Shown: in pieces, positions 9,386 through 18,300 of the stretch
Layout: every line of letters starts with the position of its first letter
How positions within the stretch are numbered: position 1 is the stretch's first letter
Notes under the pieces: model-generated
The model's database searches: none
What the model was told of the DNA's origin: nothing
The model's input: only the letters and a program-made list of their open reading frames with translations
Made by a program: the position numbers and the translations under genes
Assembly: GCA_003134855.1 (NCBI GenBank)
Contig: PLCS01000001.1
Span: 222,329-258,037, forward strand
DNA length: 35,709 bases
Reading direction: 5' to 3'
From: Acidobacteriaceae bacterium
GTDB lineage: Bacteria; Acidobacteriota; Terriglobia; Terriglobales; Acidobacteriaceae

Positions 9386-9536
9386 CTGTAGTCGATTTTG
9401 TAACTGTCAAAGCACCCCAAAGCCACAAGGATCAACAGGGATTGGCAGGTTCGCGATAAATAATTCAATCAAAAGCACTTAAAATCAACATATTTCAATA
9501 GGATTCTACAGACTATTTGACCTGTTTTGGGAGCAG
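9386..9536 (+). repeat. 151-bp repeat, copy B, ending in a tRNA-Pro-like att core
   Basis: Same length and ends as copy A: it starts CTGTAGTCGATTTTGTAAC and ends GACCTGTTTTGGGAGCAG. The core TTTTGGGAGCAG is at 9525-9536. The DNA after the core (ATGGATCCACCTC) differs from that after cores A and D, so another type of element begins here. Internally it is closest to copy C (for example CACAAGGATCAACAGGGATTG in both). Confidence 0.8.
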
Positions 9537-9754
9537 ATGGATCCACCTCTAGAATCTATGTAAAATCAATCACTTAGTGCGTAGCCTTGTTGATCAGTGT
9601 TGAAATTTGATGTTCTTACGAATACAACTGCACGGCCAAGATTCCGATTTGCGAGGATCCATCTCTGTGAATCGCTTTTTGAAGTTCCATTGTGGTTTGT
9701 CATTGGGTGCAGTGGGAATTGAGTTGACTACTCTCCAAGAATGACAGCGCCACG

Positions 9755-9860
9755 GAAACCGGTAGCAAACAGCGACTGCGAACGCCGCCGTTTCAAAAGG
9801 CGAGTTGTTGCCGAAGAGCCAGGTTTTCCAAGAGCAGGTCGCGGCGAGGGCAATGGAATT
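9755..9860 (-). pseudogene. Decayed transposase remnant (same family as 297-1338)
   Basis: On the minus strand near 9805-9845 the frame reads DLLLENLALRQQLA, matching LLLENLALRRQLAV of the transposase at 297-1338. A frameshift follows, and the neighbouring frame continues LLKRRRSQ, which fits the next part of the family (QLAVLKRR). No further similarity is visible. About 35 codons of the N-terminus survive. Confidence 0.55.
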
Positions 9861-10025
9861 GGGTAGCCAGAACAAACAGAAGCCTCAGTAAGTGAACATG
9901 AGACTGATTCTACATGGAGGCAGGCCATGTCGTGTGCACCGGCCATTTTCTTGATTTGAAAGCAGATCGCTATTTTGATGAGCCACAACACAAGGGATAT
10001 ACATCCTAGAGCATTTTTTCGGAAT

Positions 10026-10253
10026 ACTCGTAGACTTTTTACGAACATACAAGGTGGCTTTTTTCTTGAGGAAAAAGCCACCTTGTATGCGTCGCTCCGG
10101 TCTACAGCTATTTGGAAAACGCTATGACGGCGAAGGCCAGTCACCGGAACCTCTTGAAAGATGGGCCATTCTGCATCATGGTTTTTTTATACAGCAGGAT
10201 CGACAATTCCATAGCCGAATCGCTGGACCACGATGCTGAAATGAAAGGTGAAC
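10026..10253. repeat. Gene-flanking duplicated segment, copy 1
   Basis: About 225 bp lying just downstream (minus sense) of the stop codon at 10254 are nearly identical to 11847-12076, which lies at the same place downstream of the next paralog. Shared text includes GGAACCTCTTGAAAGATGGG, GCCATTCTGCATCATGG and TCCATAGCCGAATCGCTGG. Each copy includes a long inverted repeat. It is higher in identity than the neighbouring coding sequence, so the unit was duplicated or homogenised together with the gene. Confidence 0.85.
10046..10089. other. Long inverted repeat (hairpin), copy 1
   Basis: CATACAAGGTGGC followed by a T-run on the left pairs with an A-run followed by GCCACCTTGTATG on the right. The stem is 19 bp with one extra T, around the loop TTGAG. 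It lies 165 bp past the stop codon of the first paralog. A/T tracts are at the loop end, not after the stem, so it is not a standard intrinsic terminator; it may be a REP-like element or an RNA-stability structure. Confidence 0.75.
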
Positions 10254-11630
10254 TCAGGATCGGCCCTTTTGTTCGATATACATCAAGTCTGCCTCCCGGG
10301 GCGACGAGGCATCTCCCAGGCGCAGTGTGGCCATCTGCTGCGGAGACGAGGAAGCGCCGAAGGGTATCCACCAGAAGCTGGTGGGGGCATTCGCTTTGCT
10401 GTAAGTGGGAATGAAGGAGGAGATGGAAAAGCCATTCCCCTTCTTCACAGGCAAGAGGAGGGTGGCGGGATTGGAGTTGCTGGCCCAATAGCTTTGCAGT
10501 ATCCATATGACTACATTGCCGCCAAGCGCGGTCAGGGTCAGGCCCCCCGAAGATCCTGAGAGCAGATTCGAGCAAAGCGCGCCGGCCTCAGTCGATCCCG
10601 AAGTATAGGCGTAGACAAAACCGTCGGTGGGCGCGGGGCCGTAGTTGCCGGGCTGGATGGCGACCGCACTTTGCAGCGCGCCGAGGGGGCCAGTGAGCTG
10701 CAACCCGCCGGTAAGTGTCGCCAGGCCGATGGCGGTGAGCGAGTTGTTGATGTTGACATTGGCCAGAGTGCTGGCTCCGCTAACGGCCAGCGGGCCCGAA
10801 ACAGTAGCCTGACCAGCGACCAGCGAGGGGTTCTGGACGGCGACCGAGGTGGAGAGCGCGGCGGTCAGGGGCGAGCCGCCGGCAACGCTGACCGTGATGA
10901 CCACGGTAAAAACAGTGTCGGCGGAAAGTGGAGGAGAGGTCCAGAGGCCGACGATGGAAGGCGTTACCGTGCGCTGTCCTCTGACGGGATCGGAGTAGTA
11001 GATCGTGACGGAGGCGAGGTCAACGACCGAAGAGTACCAGACGAGAGTTACTGGGTTTCCCGCGCCGACCTGGGCGACGGGAACCAGCTGGCTGCCTTGC
11101 TCGACGGTTGCGCTCAGGCCGTAGAAGTGGAAGCCGGTGGGGAAGGTGGTGACCTGGAATGAGGTGAAACGGACGCCACCAGCGGTCTCCTTGATGTTGA
11201 TGATGGAGCTGCCGGGGTTGTGGATGGTGGGGAAGTTGTAGATTTCAACAACGACCGAGGCGCCGGGGGCGATGGCGACGGAAGAGCCGGTTTTTGGCTG
11301 GAGAGTGTAGATAGCCGGTCCGCTGGTGATCGTGCCAGGCATCTGGATCTGCCAGCGGGTCGAGTCCGAGACGCTGGCGCCGATGGTGGCAGTTGAGGTG
11401 GTCAGATTGCTGCTCTCTGTGCCCACCTGAATCGTGAACGCGACCGAGCTTACGTCTATGGGCGAGGCGGTTGGATTGGTGAGAACGAACTCCAGCGAGG
11501 CGAAGATCGGGTCGTGGCCGCTGAGGCTCACGGTGAGCGGAGCGGGGTCGAGTTGCAAAGCATAGCTGAGAGTTGTGTTTGCCGCGGAATCCTGGGATAC
11601 CCAGGAGTTGGGCCGTTCGATGATTGTCAT
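10254..11630 (-). CDS. Fibre-like repeat protein, paralog 1 (short shaft)
   Basis: The product has 458 residues. I chose the ATG at 11630 (MTIIERPNSWVSQD) because AAGGAG lies nine bases upstream and the alignment to the two paralogs begins there; a longer frame to 11777 is dissimilar and Cys/Gln-rich. About residues 1-272 are constant among the paralogs: two Ig-like beta domains (SLEFVLTNPTASPI, then TLVWYSSVVDLAS). Residues 272-313 form a short Gly/Asn/Ser/Leu/Val repeat stretch (SGASTLANVNINNSL), like the beta-helical shafts of fibre proteins. The C-terminal head holds PAPTDGFVYAYTSG, LLPVKKGNGF and WWIPFGAS. There is no signal peptide. Fibre-like architecture is inferred from composition and layout; no named domain is recognised. 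It is the last gene of the minus-strand cluster. Confidence 0.8.
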   Translation of the reverse strand: MTIIERPNSWVSQDSAANTTLSYALQLDPAPLTVSLSGHDPIFASLEFVLTNPTASPIDVSSVAFTIQVGTESSNLTTSTATIGASVSDSTRWQIQMPGTITSGPAIYTLQPKTGSSVAIAPGASVVVEIYNFPTIHNPGSSIINIKETAGGVRFTSFQVTTFPTGFHFYGLSATVEQGSQLVPVAQVGAGNPVTLVWYSSVVDLASVTIYYSDPVRGQRTVTPSIVGLWTSPPLSADTVFTVVITVSVAGGSPLTAALSTSVAVQNPSLVAGQATVSGPLAVSGASTLANVNINNSLTAIGLATLTGGLQLTGPLGALQSAVAIQPGNYGPAPTDGFVYAYTSGSTEAGALCSNLLSGSSGGLTLTALGGNVVIWILQSYWASNSNPATLLLPVKKGNGFSISSFIPTYSKANAPTSFWWIPFGASSSPQQMATLRLGDASSPREADLMYIEQKGRS

Positions 11631-11846
11631 GATCTTCTTCTCCTTTGTGCATCTGTTGTGGCATGGCTGAGATTGTCCCGCGAGTCCCACGAATCCGACC
11701 GGTTGGTCATCGTCGTTGCAGGTCCTATTCTGCTGCCGCCCGGCGTTCATTTGATTCTGACGATCTTCAGTAGACAAACGTAGGGCGGGAGAGTGGGAAT
11801 GGTGGTATTGCCCGTAACACTTCCACTTAGGTTGTGGATATGCTGT

Positions 11847-12076
11847 CCTCTCGTAGACTTATTACGAACATACAAGGTGGCTTTTTCTTGAGGAAAAAGC
11901 CACCTTGTATGCGTAGCTCCGGTCTACAGCTATTCGGAAAACGCTATGACGTCGAAGGCCCGTCACCGGAACCTCTTGAAAGATGGGCCATTCTGCATCA
12001 TGGTTTTTTGTATACAGCTGGATCAACAATTCCATAGCCGAATCGCTGGACCACGACGCAGAAATGAAGGATGCAC
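11847..12076. repeat. Gene-flanking duplicated segment, copy 2
   Basis: Second copy of the segment at 10026-10253, with scattered substitutions and a few single-base indels (for example TCGACAATTCC against TCAACAATTCC). It begins TCTCGTAGACTTATTACG and runs up to the stop codon of the second paralog. It fills about half of the 446-bp gap between paralogs 1 and 2; the rest of the gap (11631-11846) shows only the ribosome binding site of paralog 1. Confidence 0.85.
11869..11911. other. Long inverted repeat (hairpin), copy 2
   Basis: Perfect 19-bp stem from CATACAAGGTGGC plus TTTTTC, loop TTGAG, then GAAAAA plus GCCACCTTGTATG. It differs from copy 1 by one T in the left arm. It lies the same distance past the stop codon of its paralog as copy 1 does. 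Confidence 0.75.
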
Positions 12077-13594
12077 TCAAGACCGGCCTTTCTTCTCGTG
12101 AAACATAGGATCAGACTGCTTGGGGGGCTGGGCATCGCCCATGCGCAGAGCGGCCATCTCTTCCGAGGTCGCGGAGGCTCCCAGCGGGATCCAATAGAAG
12201 ATAAAGTTCGGGTTTATGTTCGGAGTGGAATTCGTGGAGATCTCGAAGCTGTTGCCCTTTTGGACGGGGAGCAGAAAACTGCCCGACTGGAAGACCTGGC
12301 CCTGATAGTTAGCGTGCCCATCGAAGAGGGGGATGGTGATGGCGAAGGCTTCCTGCGTGATATTGCCGGATGTGGCGGAAATCGTGTACCAAACCGGGGG
12401 CACGAGTGATTGTCCGTAGGGGTAAAAGGTGTAACCGGAGATGAAGCCATCGGTTGCAGCCGCTCCGTAACTTCCAGGCTGGATTTGGACGGGAGTTTGC
12501 AATGCAGCGAGCGGGCCACCGAGTTGCAGGCCGCCAGTGAGTGTGGCCAGGCCAAGAACTGCCAGAGAGCTGTTGACCGTAGCGGCGGCTAAGGAACTGG
12601 CGCCGTTGACAGTCAAGGAGCCATTGACGCCAGTGTCAGCGAGGTTGGTGGCAGCGCTTACTCCCAAATTGACGGCGTTCAGATTGCCCAGGTTGGAGTT
12701 GCCGGTGACGCCGAGGGTTCCATTGAGGAGCGTGGGGCCGGAGACAGTAGCCTGCCCGGCGGTGATGGAGGCGGCAATCAGCGCCGGGTTCTGGACGGCG
12801 ACCGAGGTGGAGAGCGCGGCGGTAAGCGGCGAGCCGCCAGCTACGCTGACCATCACGACAACCGTGAAGATGGTGTCCGCGGAGAGCGCCGGCGAGGTCC
12901 AGAGACCGGCAACGGTGGGAATGGCTTTTTGCTGTCCCTGCGCGGCGTTGGAATAAAAAATGGCGATGGAGGCCAGGTCAACGATAGAGCAGTTCCAAAC
13001 CAGGATGATCGAAGCGCCAGCGCCGACCTGGGCAATGGGGAGCAATTGGCTGCCACTCTGAATGGTGGCGCTTAATCCGTTGAAGTAGAAGCCGGTGGGG
13101 AAGGTGGTGACCTCAAAGGTTGCAAATCCAATTCCCCCGGCGACTTCTTTGATGGCGATATTGGAATTGCCGGGGTTGAGAATGGTGGGGAAATCAAAGA
13201 TCTCGACGATGACCGATGCGCCGGCGGCGAGAGAGACCGAACTGCCGGTCTGCGGCTGGAGGGTGTATGTGGCAGGACCGCTGGTGACCGTGCCGGGAGA
13301 CTGAATCTGCCAGTCGGTTGGGTCGGAGACGCTGGTGCCGATAGTTTCGGTTGAAGTGGTCAGGTTGTTGCTGGCTGTACCCACCTGGATCGTAAAGTCA
13401 ACCGAACTGAGGTTGATGGGCGACGCCGTAGGGTTGGTGAGCACAAACTGAAGCGAACCAAGGACCGGGTCACGGCCTTGCAGGCTGACGGTGAGAGGCG
13501 CGGGATTTAATTGCAAGCCATAGGTGAGCTGGGTAGTTGCAGCCGCGTCCTGCGAGACCCAGGAATTCGGGCGAGTGATGAACGGCATCTTCAT
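12077..13594 (-). CDS. Fibre-like repeat protein, paralog 2 (medium shaft)
   Basis: The 505-residue product starts MKMPFITRPNSWVSQD. GGAGAA precedes two ATGs six bases apart; the second gives better spacing. Residues 1 to about 275 match paralogs 1 and 3 closely. Residues about 275-360 form a repeat shaft with recurring units such as NGTLGVTGNSNLGN and NGSLTVNGASSLA, roughly twice as long as in paralog 1. The head repeats the paralog 1 pattern: GGLQLGGPLAALQ, AATDGFISGYTF, LLPVQKGNSFEIS, FYWIPLGAS, and the shared tail ending EKKGRS. No Sec signal or membrane segment is seen. The gene is 119 bp downstream of paralog 3; the gap contains a strong hairpin, so its expression may differ from that of upstream genes. 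Confidence 0.82.
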   Translation of the reverse strand: MKMPFITRPNSWVSQDAAATTQLTYGLQLNPAPLTVSLQGRDPVLGSLQFVLTNPTASPINLSSVDFTIQVGTASNNLTTSTETIGTSVSDPTDWQIQSPGTVTSGPATYTLQPQTGSSVSLAAGASVIVEIFDFPTILNPGNSNIAIKEVAGGIGFATFEVTTFPTGFYFNGLSATIQSGSQLLPIAQVGAGASIILVWNCSIVDLASIAIFYSNAAQGQQKAIPTVAGLWTSPALSADTIFTVVVMVSVAGGSPLTAALSTSVAVQNPALIAASITAGQATVSGPTLLNGTLGVTGNSNLGNLNAVNLGVSAATNLADTGVNGSLTVNGASSLAAATVNSSLAVLGLATLTGGLQLGGPLAALQTPVQIQPGSYGAAATDGFISGYTFYPYGQSLVPPVWYTISATSGNITQEAFAITIPLFDGHANYQGQVFQSGSFLLPVQKGNSFEISTNSTPNINPNFIFYWIPLGASATSEEMAALRMGDAQPPKQSDPMFHEKKGRS

Positions 13595-13638
13595 TTCTCC
13601 TTCGTTGTTGAGTCAGATGTAAGAGGGAGGCTGCGACG

Positions 13639-13672
13639 TTTCGGGCGCACCCTGGTTGGGATGCGCCCGAAA
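13639..13672. other. Strong hairpin between paralogs 3 and 2
   Basis: TTTCGGGCGCA at 13639-13649 pairs perfectly with TGCGCCCGAAA at 13662-13672, and CCC/GGG inside extends the stem. It lies about 40 bases past the stop codon of the gene at 13714-15393. No T-run follows on the minus strand beyond the TTT/AAA at the stem base, so termination would be inefficient. It may attenuate or protect the upstream transcript. Confidence 0.55.
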
Positions 13673-13713
13673 GCTGGTGTTGGGCTGCGTGAATTGCAGC
13701 GGGAGAATCGCTG

Positions 13714-15393
13714 TTATGAGCCGCCGAGCAGCTTCTTTCTCATTTTGCCGTCAATCTTCTTGCCGACGAGTTCCTCGAGTGCCTCAATGAATTTCTCGCC
13801 GAAGTCGTGCCGTTGATCGGCGGCAATCGGCGCCGGTTGGACGAAATCGGGTCCCGGTTTGTCCAGTTGGGTGACCGTGGAGCCGACAGTACCTGCGCCC
13901 ATCGGCACCCAGTAGTACCAATAGGGCGCATCCGCCTGCTGGCCGCCACTCCCCTGCTGCACCGCGATATAGAAGTTGTTGCCGGCCGGCACAGGCAGCA
14001 CGAAGGAGTTGGGATTCATGGACATATAGTTGCTCCAGCCGGGGCCAAAGAAGCCGACATTCCCGCCGGTGGCAAAGACTGTCACGCCAATGGATTGACC
14101 ATATCCATAACACATGCAGCCCGGAGATGAACTATTGGGATAGCCGATCACACCGATGGCGAAGCCGTCGGTAGGCGCCGTAAATCCAGCCGGTGACCCC
14201 CAAGATGTTCCAGGATTGATGGCCTGGGCGCCGCTAATTAACGAGACGCGGCCGCCACTGGCGCTCAGGCCGTTGATGGTGGCGCTGGAGATTGAAGCGC
14301 TGCCTGCGGAGAGGCTGCCAGCCTGCAAAGCACCGGAGACATTGGCGCTGCCCAGTGTTCCGTTGCCGGTGACGGTGAGATTGCCGCTGACGCCTACAGT
14401 GCCTAGATTCGATTGGCCGGGAACCGCAAGTGTGCCGCTGGCAGAGATATTTCCGGCCGAGACGGGGCCATTGACGGTCACTCCCGTTGCGGTGATGGCG
14501 TTGGCCTGGGTCGCTCCGGTGACGGTGAGCGGGCCATTGACAGCGGCCGTAGCGGCAGTGATGGAGGCAGCTATCAGCGAGGGGTTCTGGACGGAGACGG
14601 CGGTCGAGAGAGCGGCTGTCAACGGGGTTCCGCCGGCGATGCTGACGGTCACCACGATGGTGAAGACGGTGTCTGCCGAGAGCGGCCCGGAGGTCCACAG
14701 GCCGGTGTCGCTCGGTGTGGCCGATTGCTGGCCCTGGGCGGCATTCGAGTAATAAATGGTGAAGGAGGCTAGATCGACGACTGAGGAGTTCCATACCAGC
14801 GTGACCGTCGCCCCCGTAGCGACCTGCGCCGCGGGAACCAGTTGGCTGCCGTTTTCGACGGTGGCGCTGAGACCGTTGAAGTAGAAGCCCGAGGGGAAGG
14901 TCGTCACCAGGAACGATGTGAAGCCGATCGTCGAGCCGACCGACTCCTTGACGTTGATGGTGGTGTTGCCGGGATTCTCGACGGTGGAAAAGTTATAGAT
15001 CTCAACAACAATCGATGCGCCGGCGGCGACGCTGACCGAAGAGCCGCTTTGCGGTGAAAGGGTGTAGATGGCAGGGCCGCTGGTGATGGTTCCCGGCGAT
15101 TGGATGAGCCAGTTGGTCGAGTCGGAGACGCTGGTGCCGACATTGGCTGTGGATGTGGTCAGATTGCTGCCCGTCGTGCCCACCTGGATGGTGAAGGCTA
15201 CCGAGTTGAGCGAGATCGCAGAGGCGGTGGGGTTGGTGATCACAAACTCAAGCGAGCCGAGGATAGGATCGCGGCCACTGATGCTGACCGTGAGTGGCGC
15301 GGGGTTCAACTGCAACGCATAGGTGAGTTGGGTGGTGGCAGCCGCGTCCTGCGAGACCCAGGAATTCGGACGAGTGATGTATGGCATCTTCAT
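13714..15393 (-). CDS. Fibre-like repeat protein, paralog 3 (long shaft)
   Basis: The 559-residue product starts MKMPYITRPNSWVSQD at an ATGA overlap with the stop codon of the gene at 15390-20189, which suggests translational coupling; GGAG lies just upstream. The constant part (about residues 1-278) is two Ig-like domains as in paralogs 1 and 2. The shaft (about 278-380) is the longest of the three, with units such as SGNLTVTGNGTLGS, VNGPVSAGNISASG and AGSASISSATING. The head keeps TAPTDGFAIG, FVLPVPAGNNFYIA and YWVPMGAG but is otherwise distinct, including a CMCYGYG segment. A charged tail of about 60 residues (KFIEALEELVGKKIDGKM) is unique to this copy and could be a docking or helical segment. 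There is no signal peptide. It lies closest to the giant genes and may be the ancestral copy. Confidence 0.85.
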   Translation of the reverse strand: MKMPYITRPNSWVSQDAAATTQLTYALQLNPAPLTVSISGRDPILGSLEFVITNPTASAISLNSVAFTIQVGTTGSNLTTSTANVGTSVSDSTNWLIQSPGTITSGPAIYTLSPQSGSSVSVAAGASIVVEIYNFSTVENPGNTTINVKESVGSTIGFTSFLVTTFPSGFYFNGLSATVENGSQLVPAAQVATGATVTLVWNSSVVDLASFTIYYSNAAQGQQSATPSDTGLWTSGPLSADTVFTIVVTVSIAGGTPLTAALSTAVSVQNPSLIAASITAATAAVNGPLTVTGATQANAITATGVTVNGPVSAGNISASGTLAVPGQSNLGTVGVSGNLTVTGNGTLGSANVSGALQAGSLSAGSASISSATINGLSASGGRVSLISGAQAINPGTSWGSPAGFTAPTDGFAIGVIGYPNSSSPGCMCYGYGQSIGVTVFATGGNVGFFGPGWSNYMSMNPNSFVLPVPAGNNFYIAVQQGSGGQQADAPYWYYWVPMGAGTVGSTVTQLDKPGPDFVQPAPIAADQRHDFGEKFIEALEELVGKKIDGKMRKKLLGGS

Positions 15394-18300
15394 TTCTCCT
15401 TCTTGGACAGGTTGGGGGTAGAGGGGATCATGGCGCGGCGCGCCTGAGAGGCGCCTAGCGCCGAAGAGAGCCGCAGGAGACCACGACGCAGAACAGGGGC
15501 CACCTCGGTGAGGCGGGCGGTGGTGTCGTTGGGAGCGGTGGGATAGATGCTCCAACCGGCCTGGCCTCTTTCCAGCCAAGTCCAGGTGCCGGCCTTAAGT
15601 TTGGGTACGGGGGTGAGGATTGTGGGCTGGACGATGATCGCTTCCGGCTCAGGTGCGGGGATTTGCTGGTCGGTGAGCAGGCCGTTCACGCGGAAGGTGA
15701 CATTCATGCTGGCGAGAGCCGCGGCGGTAAAGTTGGGGGGCAGCGTCACCGAGGCATCAGGCAGGATGGCCGTCGTGGCGTGAACCGACGCGCGCGGATC
15801 GACCAGCATCGAAACGAAGGTCTGCGTCACGCCGTCGAAGGGCTGGTAGAGATAGTTGTTGTTGACGCCGATGGGCTGGATGTAGCCGTCGGATGTCGAG
15901 CCGGACTCGGTGACGACATTGAAGCTGTTGTAATCATCCGCGACAAAGTAACCGATCAGCCCGTCGTCGAGTTGCGCGACGTTGCCCAGTTGAATGCCGA
16001 ACTGGTATCCGGTGAGCGGCGAACCGGGGGGCGCAAGCTGCGCGCAGTTCGAGCCGTTAAAGGTATTCGCCCAACTGGGATCGGAGAAGGGCGCGCCCTC
16101 CAACAGGAATTGCAGCCGGGCGCGGACCATGGCCAGTGGGCGGCCAATGAGTACGGCGAGGCTCTGGTCGAAGCTGGCGCCGGCGGGCATGGTAGTCCAC
16201 AGCGTTTCGTCAATGGCATCGAGAAAGTCGGTGACCTCAACGGGTGTTCGGCCGGAAAGAGCCAATAGAAAGGGTCCGAAGTGGGGGATGGCCTGGGCCA
16301 ACTCCTGAAGAGTCTGATAGGGGCTGAAGGGCGCCATCGTCCAGAAAACCTGGGGGCTTCCCGAGACTGATACTCCAACCGACATCTCTCCCAGCAAATT
16401 GCCGAGGGCGCTGTAGGCCATCAGCGAGTTGTCGAGGTGATTGGGCAGAACCCAGCCGGCAATGGGGTTGGCATTGGGGTTGGCGGGGCCGAAGTTGAGG
16501 TTATCACTGGTGACCGAGACCATGTCGAAGGAAAGCTGGGCAGGTTGCAGTAGCGCCGGAGGCAACTGGATGAAGGGATCGGGCGTATTGGGCAGAACCT
16601 TGGAGCCGATGGACTCGGTAATCGAGGCGATGGTTGCGCCGGTGAGCAGGTTGGAGGGTACGGCAGCGGTGAGTTGCTGGCCGGAGACGTAGGTTGTCAC
16701 AAGAGCAGAGCCATTCCAGTTGACGACTGAGTTGGACTCAAAGCCAACACCGCTGACGGTGAGGGTTGCGCCCGCCGCGGCGGTGGTGATCAGACTGGGT
16801 GTGATGCCGCCGATGGCCGCGCCGCCGACAATGGTAAGCGGCAAGGTGTTTGTGGTGGCTGAGCCTACCGTGACGCCGATGGTGGCCGAGCCGGGGGCAA
16901 AGAGAAAGGCGGCGGGAACGGAGGCGGTGAGCGTGGTGGCGTTGACGACCATGGTGTTTACTGGCGTTCCGTTCCAGGTAACCAGCGCTCCGGCGGCAAA
17001 GCCGAAGCCGGTGACGGTAACGGTGAGCATGTCGGACGGAACCATGCCCGCCTGATATAGGTTGGGTGTGACAGCGGAGACGCCGGGCGTACTGGTGATC
17101 AGAATCGGAAGGCTGTTGCTGGTCAGCGTGTTGTTGAGGACAGCAACCGTGGCTTGCCCTGCTTGCTGGCCGGTGGGCAACGGCACGGTCAACTGCGTAG
17201 AGCTGACAAAGGTGGTGGTCAGCGGGGTCGAGTTCCATAGTACCTGTGCGCCGGAGCTGAAGTTGATGCCGTTGACGGTGAGCGTGCCGGATGCCTGTGC
17301 CGGAATAACATTGGGCGAGATGCTGCTGATCTGGGCGGTCGCAGTGATGGTGACCGGCAGAGCATTCGAGATGAGCACCGGGGAGAGATCGGGCGGCAGA
17401 AAAATAATCTCTTTGGTGTAGGAGTTGGGGTTGAAGGGCCACAGCGCCTGACCCCACTCATCGACCAGGACAAGATTGAGGAATTCGAACTGCCCGGCGC
17501 GCCAGGGCTGAAATTGGCTGGTGGGAATCTTCTGGCCCAGCATGGGAATGGGCGGCATTATCGGCGGGTAGGAGCCGGCCGAGCCGATCAGCGACGCCAG
17601 GCTGGGGGAAGTCACAAAGGTGCTGGCGGCGGGGCTCAGGAAGACGCCCGATGTGCCGAGGAGCAGTTGCTCGTTGAAGCCGTCGAGTTGCTGCGAGAGC
17701 AGATCCCAACTGTCGTCTGTCTGGACGAACTGGAGCAGCGATTGCAGGGCTTCGGTCTCCAACGGCGGCAGGTTGGGGTTGGTGCTGAGAAACTGCTGGA
17801 TGCGGGACTGCATATTGAACGCGGCGTTGGGTGTGAGCTGGATGACCCCTTGCAGGCCCATCGGCGGCGTGGCGACGCTGGCCATCGACTGGTTCCAGGT
17901 GTATTGCGTGCCTTCGAAGGTCCAGTTGGGAGCGGCGGGCGTGCCATAGTTGATCGGGTAGTAACTCGCCTGCCAGAAGAGCAGCAGAGGATGCCAGGGG
18001 TTGGCCGTCCAGCTATCGACGCCGCCGATGGGATAGATGTTCAGGTCGTTGGCCGGATTGCTCATTGCCGTTTGAACAGCGGTGGGGTCGGCCTTGATCG
18101 CCTGGGCTACGCTGGCCGCGTTGTTCGGGTCGACAAAATAAAACTCATTGACAAGGCTGGTGATGAGAGCCGCTTGCCAGGGAGCGCCGCTGACCCCGCT
18201 GAGCGAGGGCTGGGGAATGGTGATGCCCTGCGTTGCCGCGGTGACGGCCGTGCTATTGAAGTTGAAGCCGGTGACGGCCTGCGACGGAAAGCGGCACTGG

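Larger units (their letters stand above)
1565..9536. mobile_element. Putative integrative element 1 (between att cores A and B)
   Basis: It is bounded on the left by core A (1553-1564) and on the right by the 151-bp end repeat with core B (9525-9536). Cargo is the secreted Ig-like protein and the patatin-like phospholipase, plus IS110-type and unknown gene remnants. No integrase is present. The boundaries are inferred from repeats only. Confidence 0.45.

Noticed and set aside
10046..10089. Long hairpin as an intrinsic terminator
   Set aside because: The A/T tracts are next to the loop and no T-run follows the stem on either strand; 165 bp past the stop is also far.
9728..10144. 138-codon minus-strand frame
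   Set aside because: It spans transposase debris, a Cys-rich non-repetitive stretch and the long hairpin; only the LLKRRRSQ part is meaningful, as a remnant.
14234..14794. Arg/His/Gln-rich minus-strand frames inside the paralog genes
   Set aside because: They are alternate-frame readings of the repeat shaft of the 13714-15393 gene.
10026..15393. Repeats as a CRISPR array
   Set aside because: Repeats are either long coding paralogs or two 225-bp copies; there are no short regular repeats with unique spacers.
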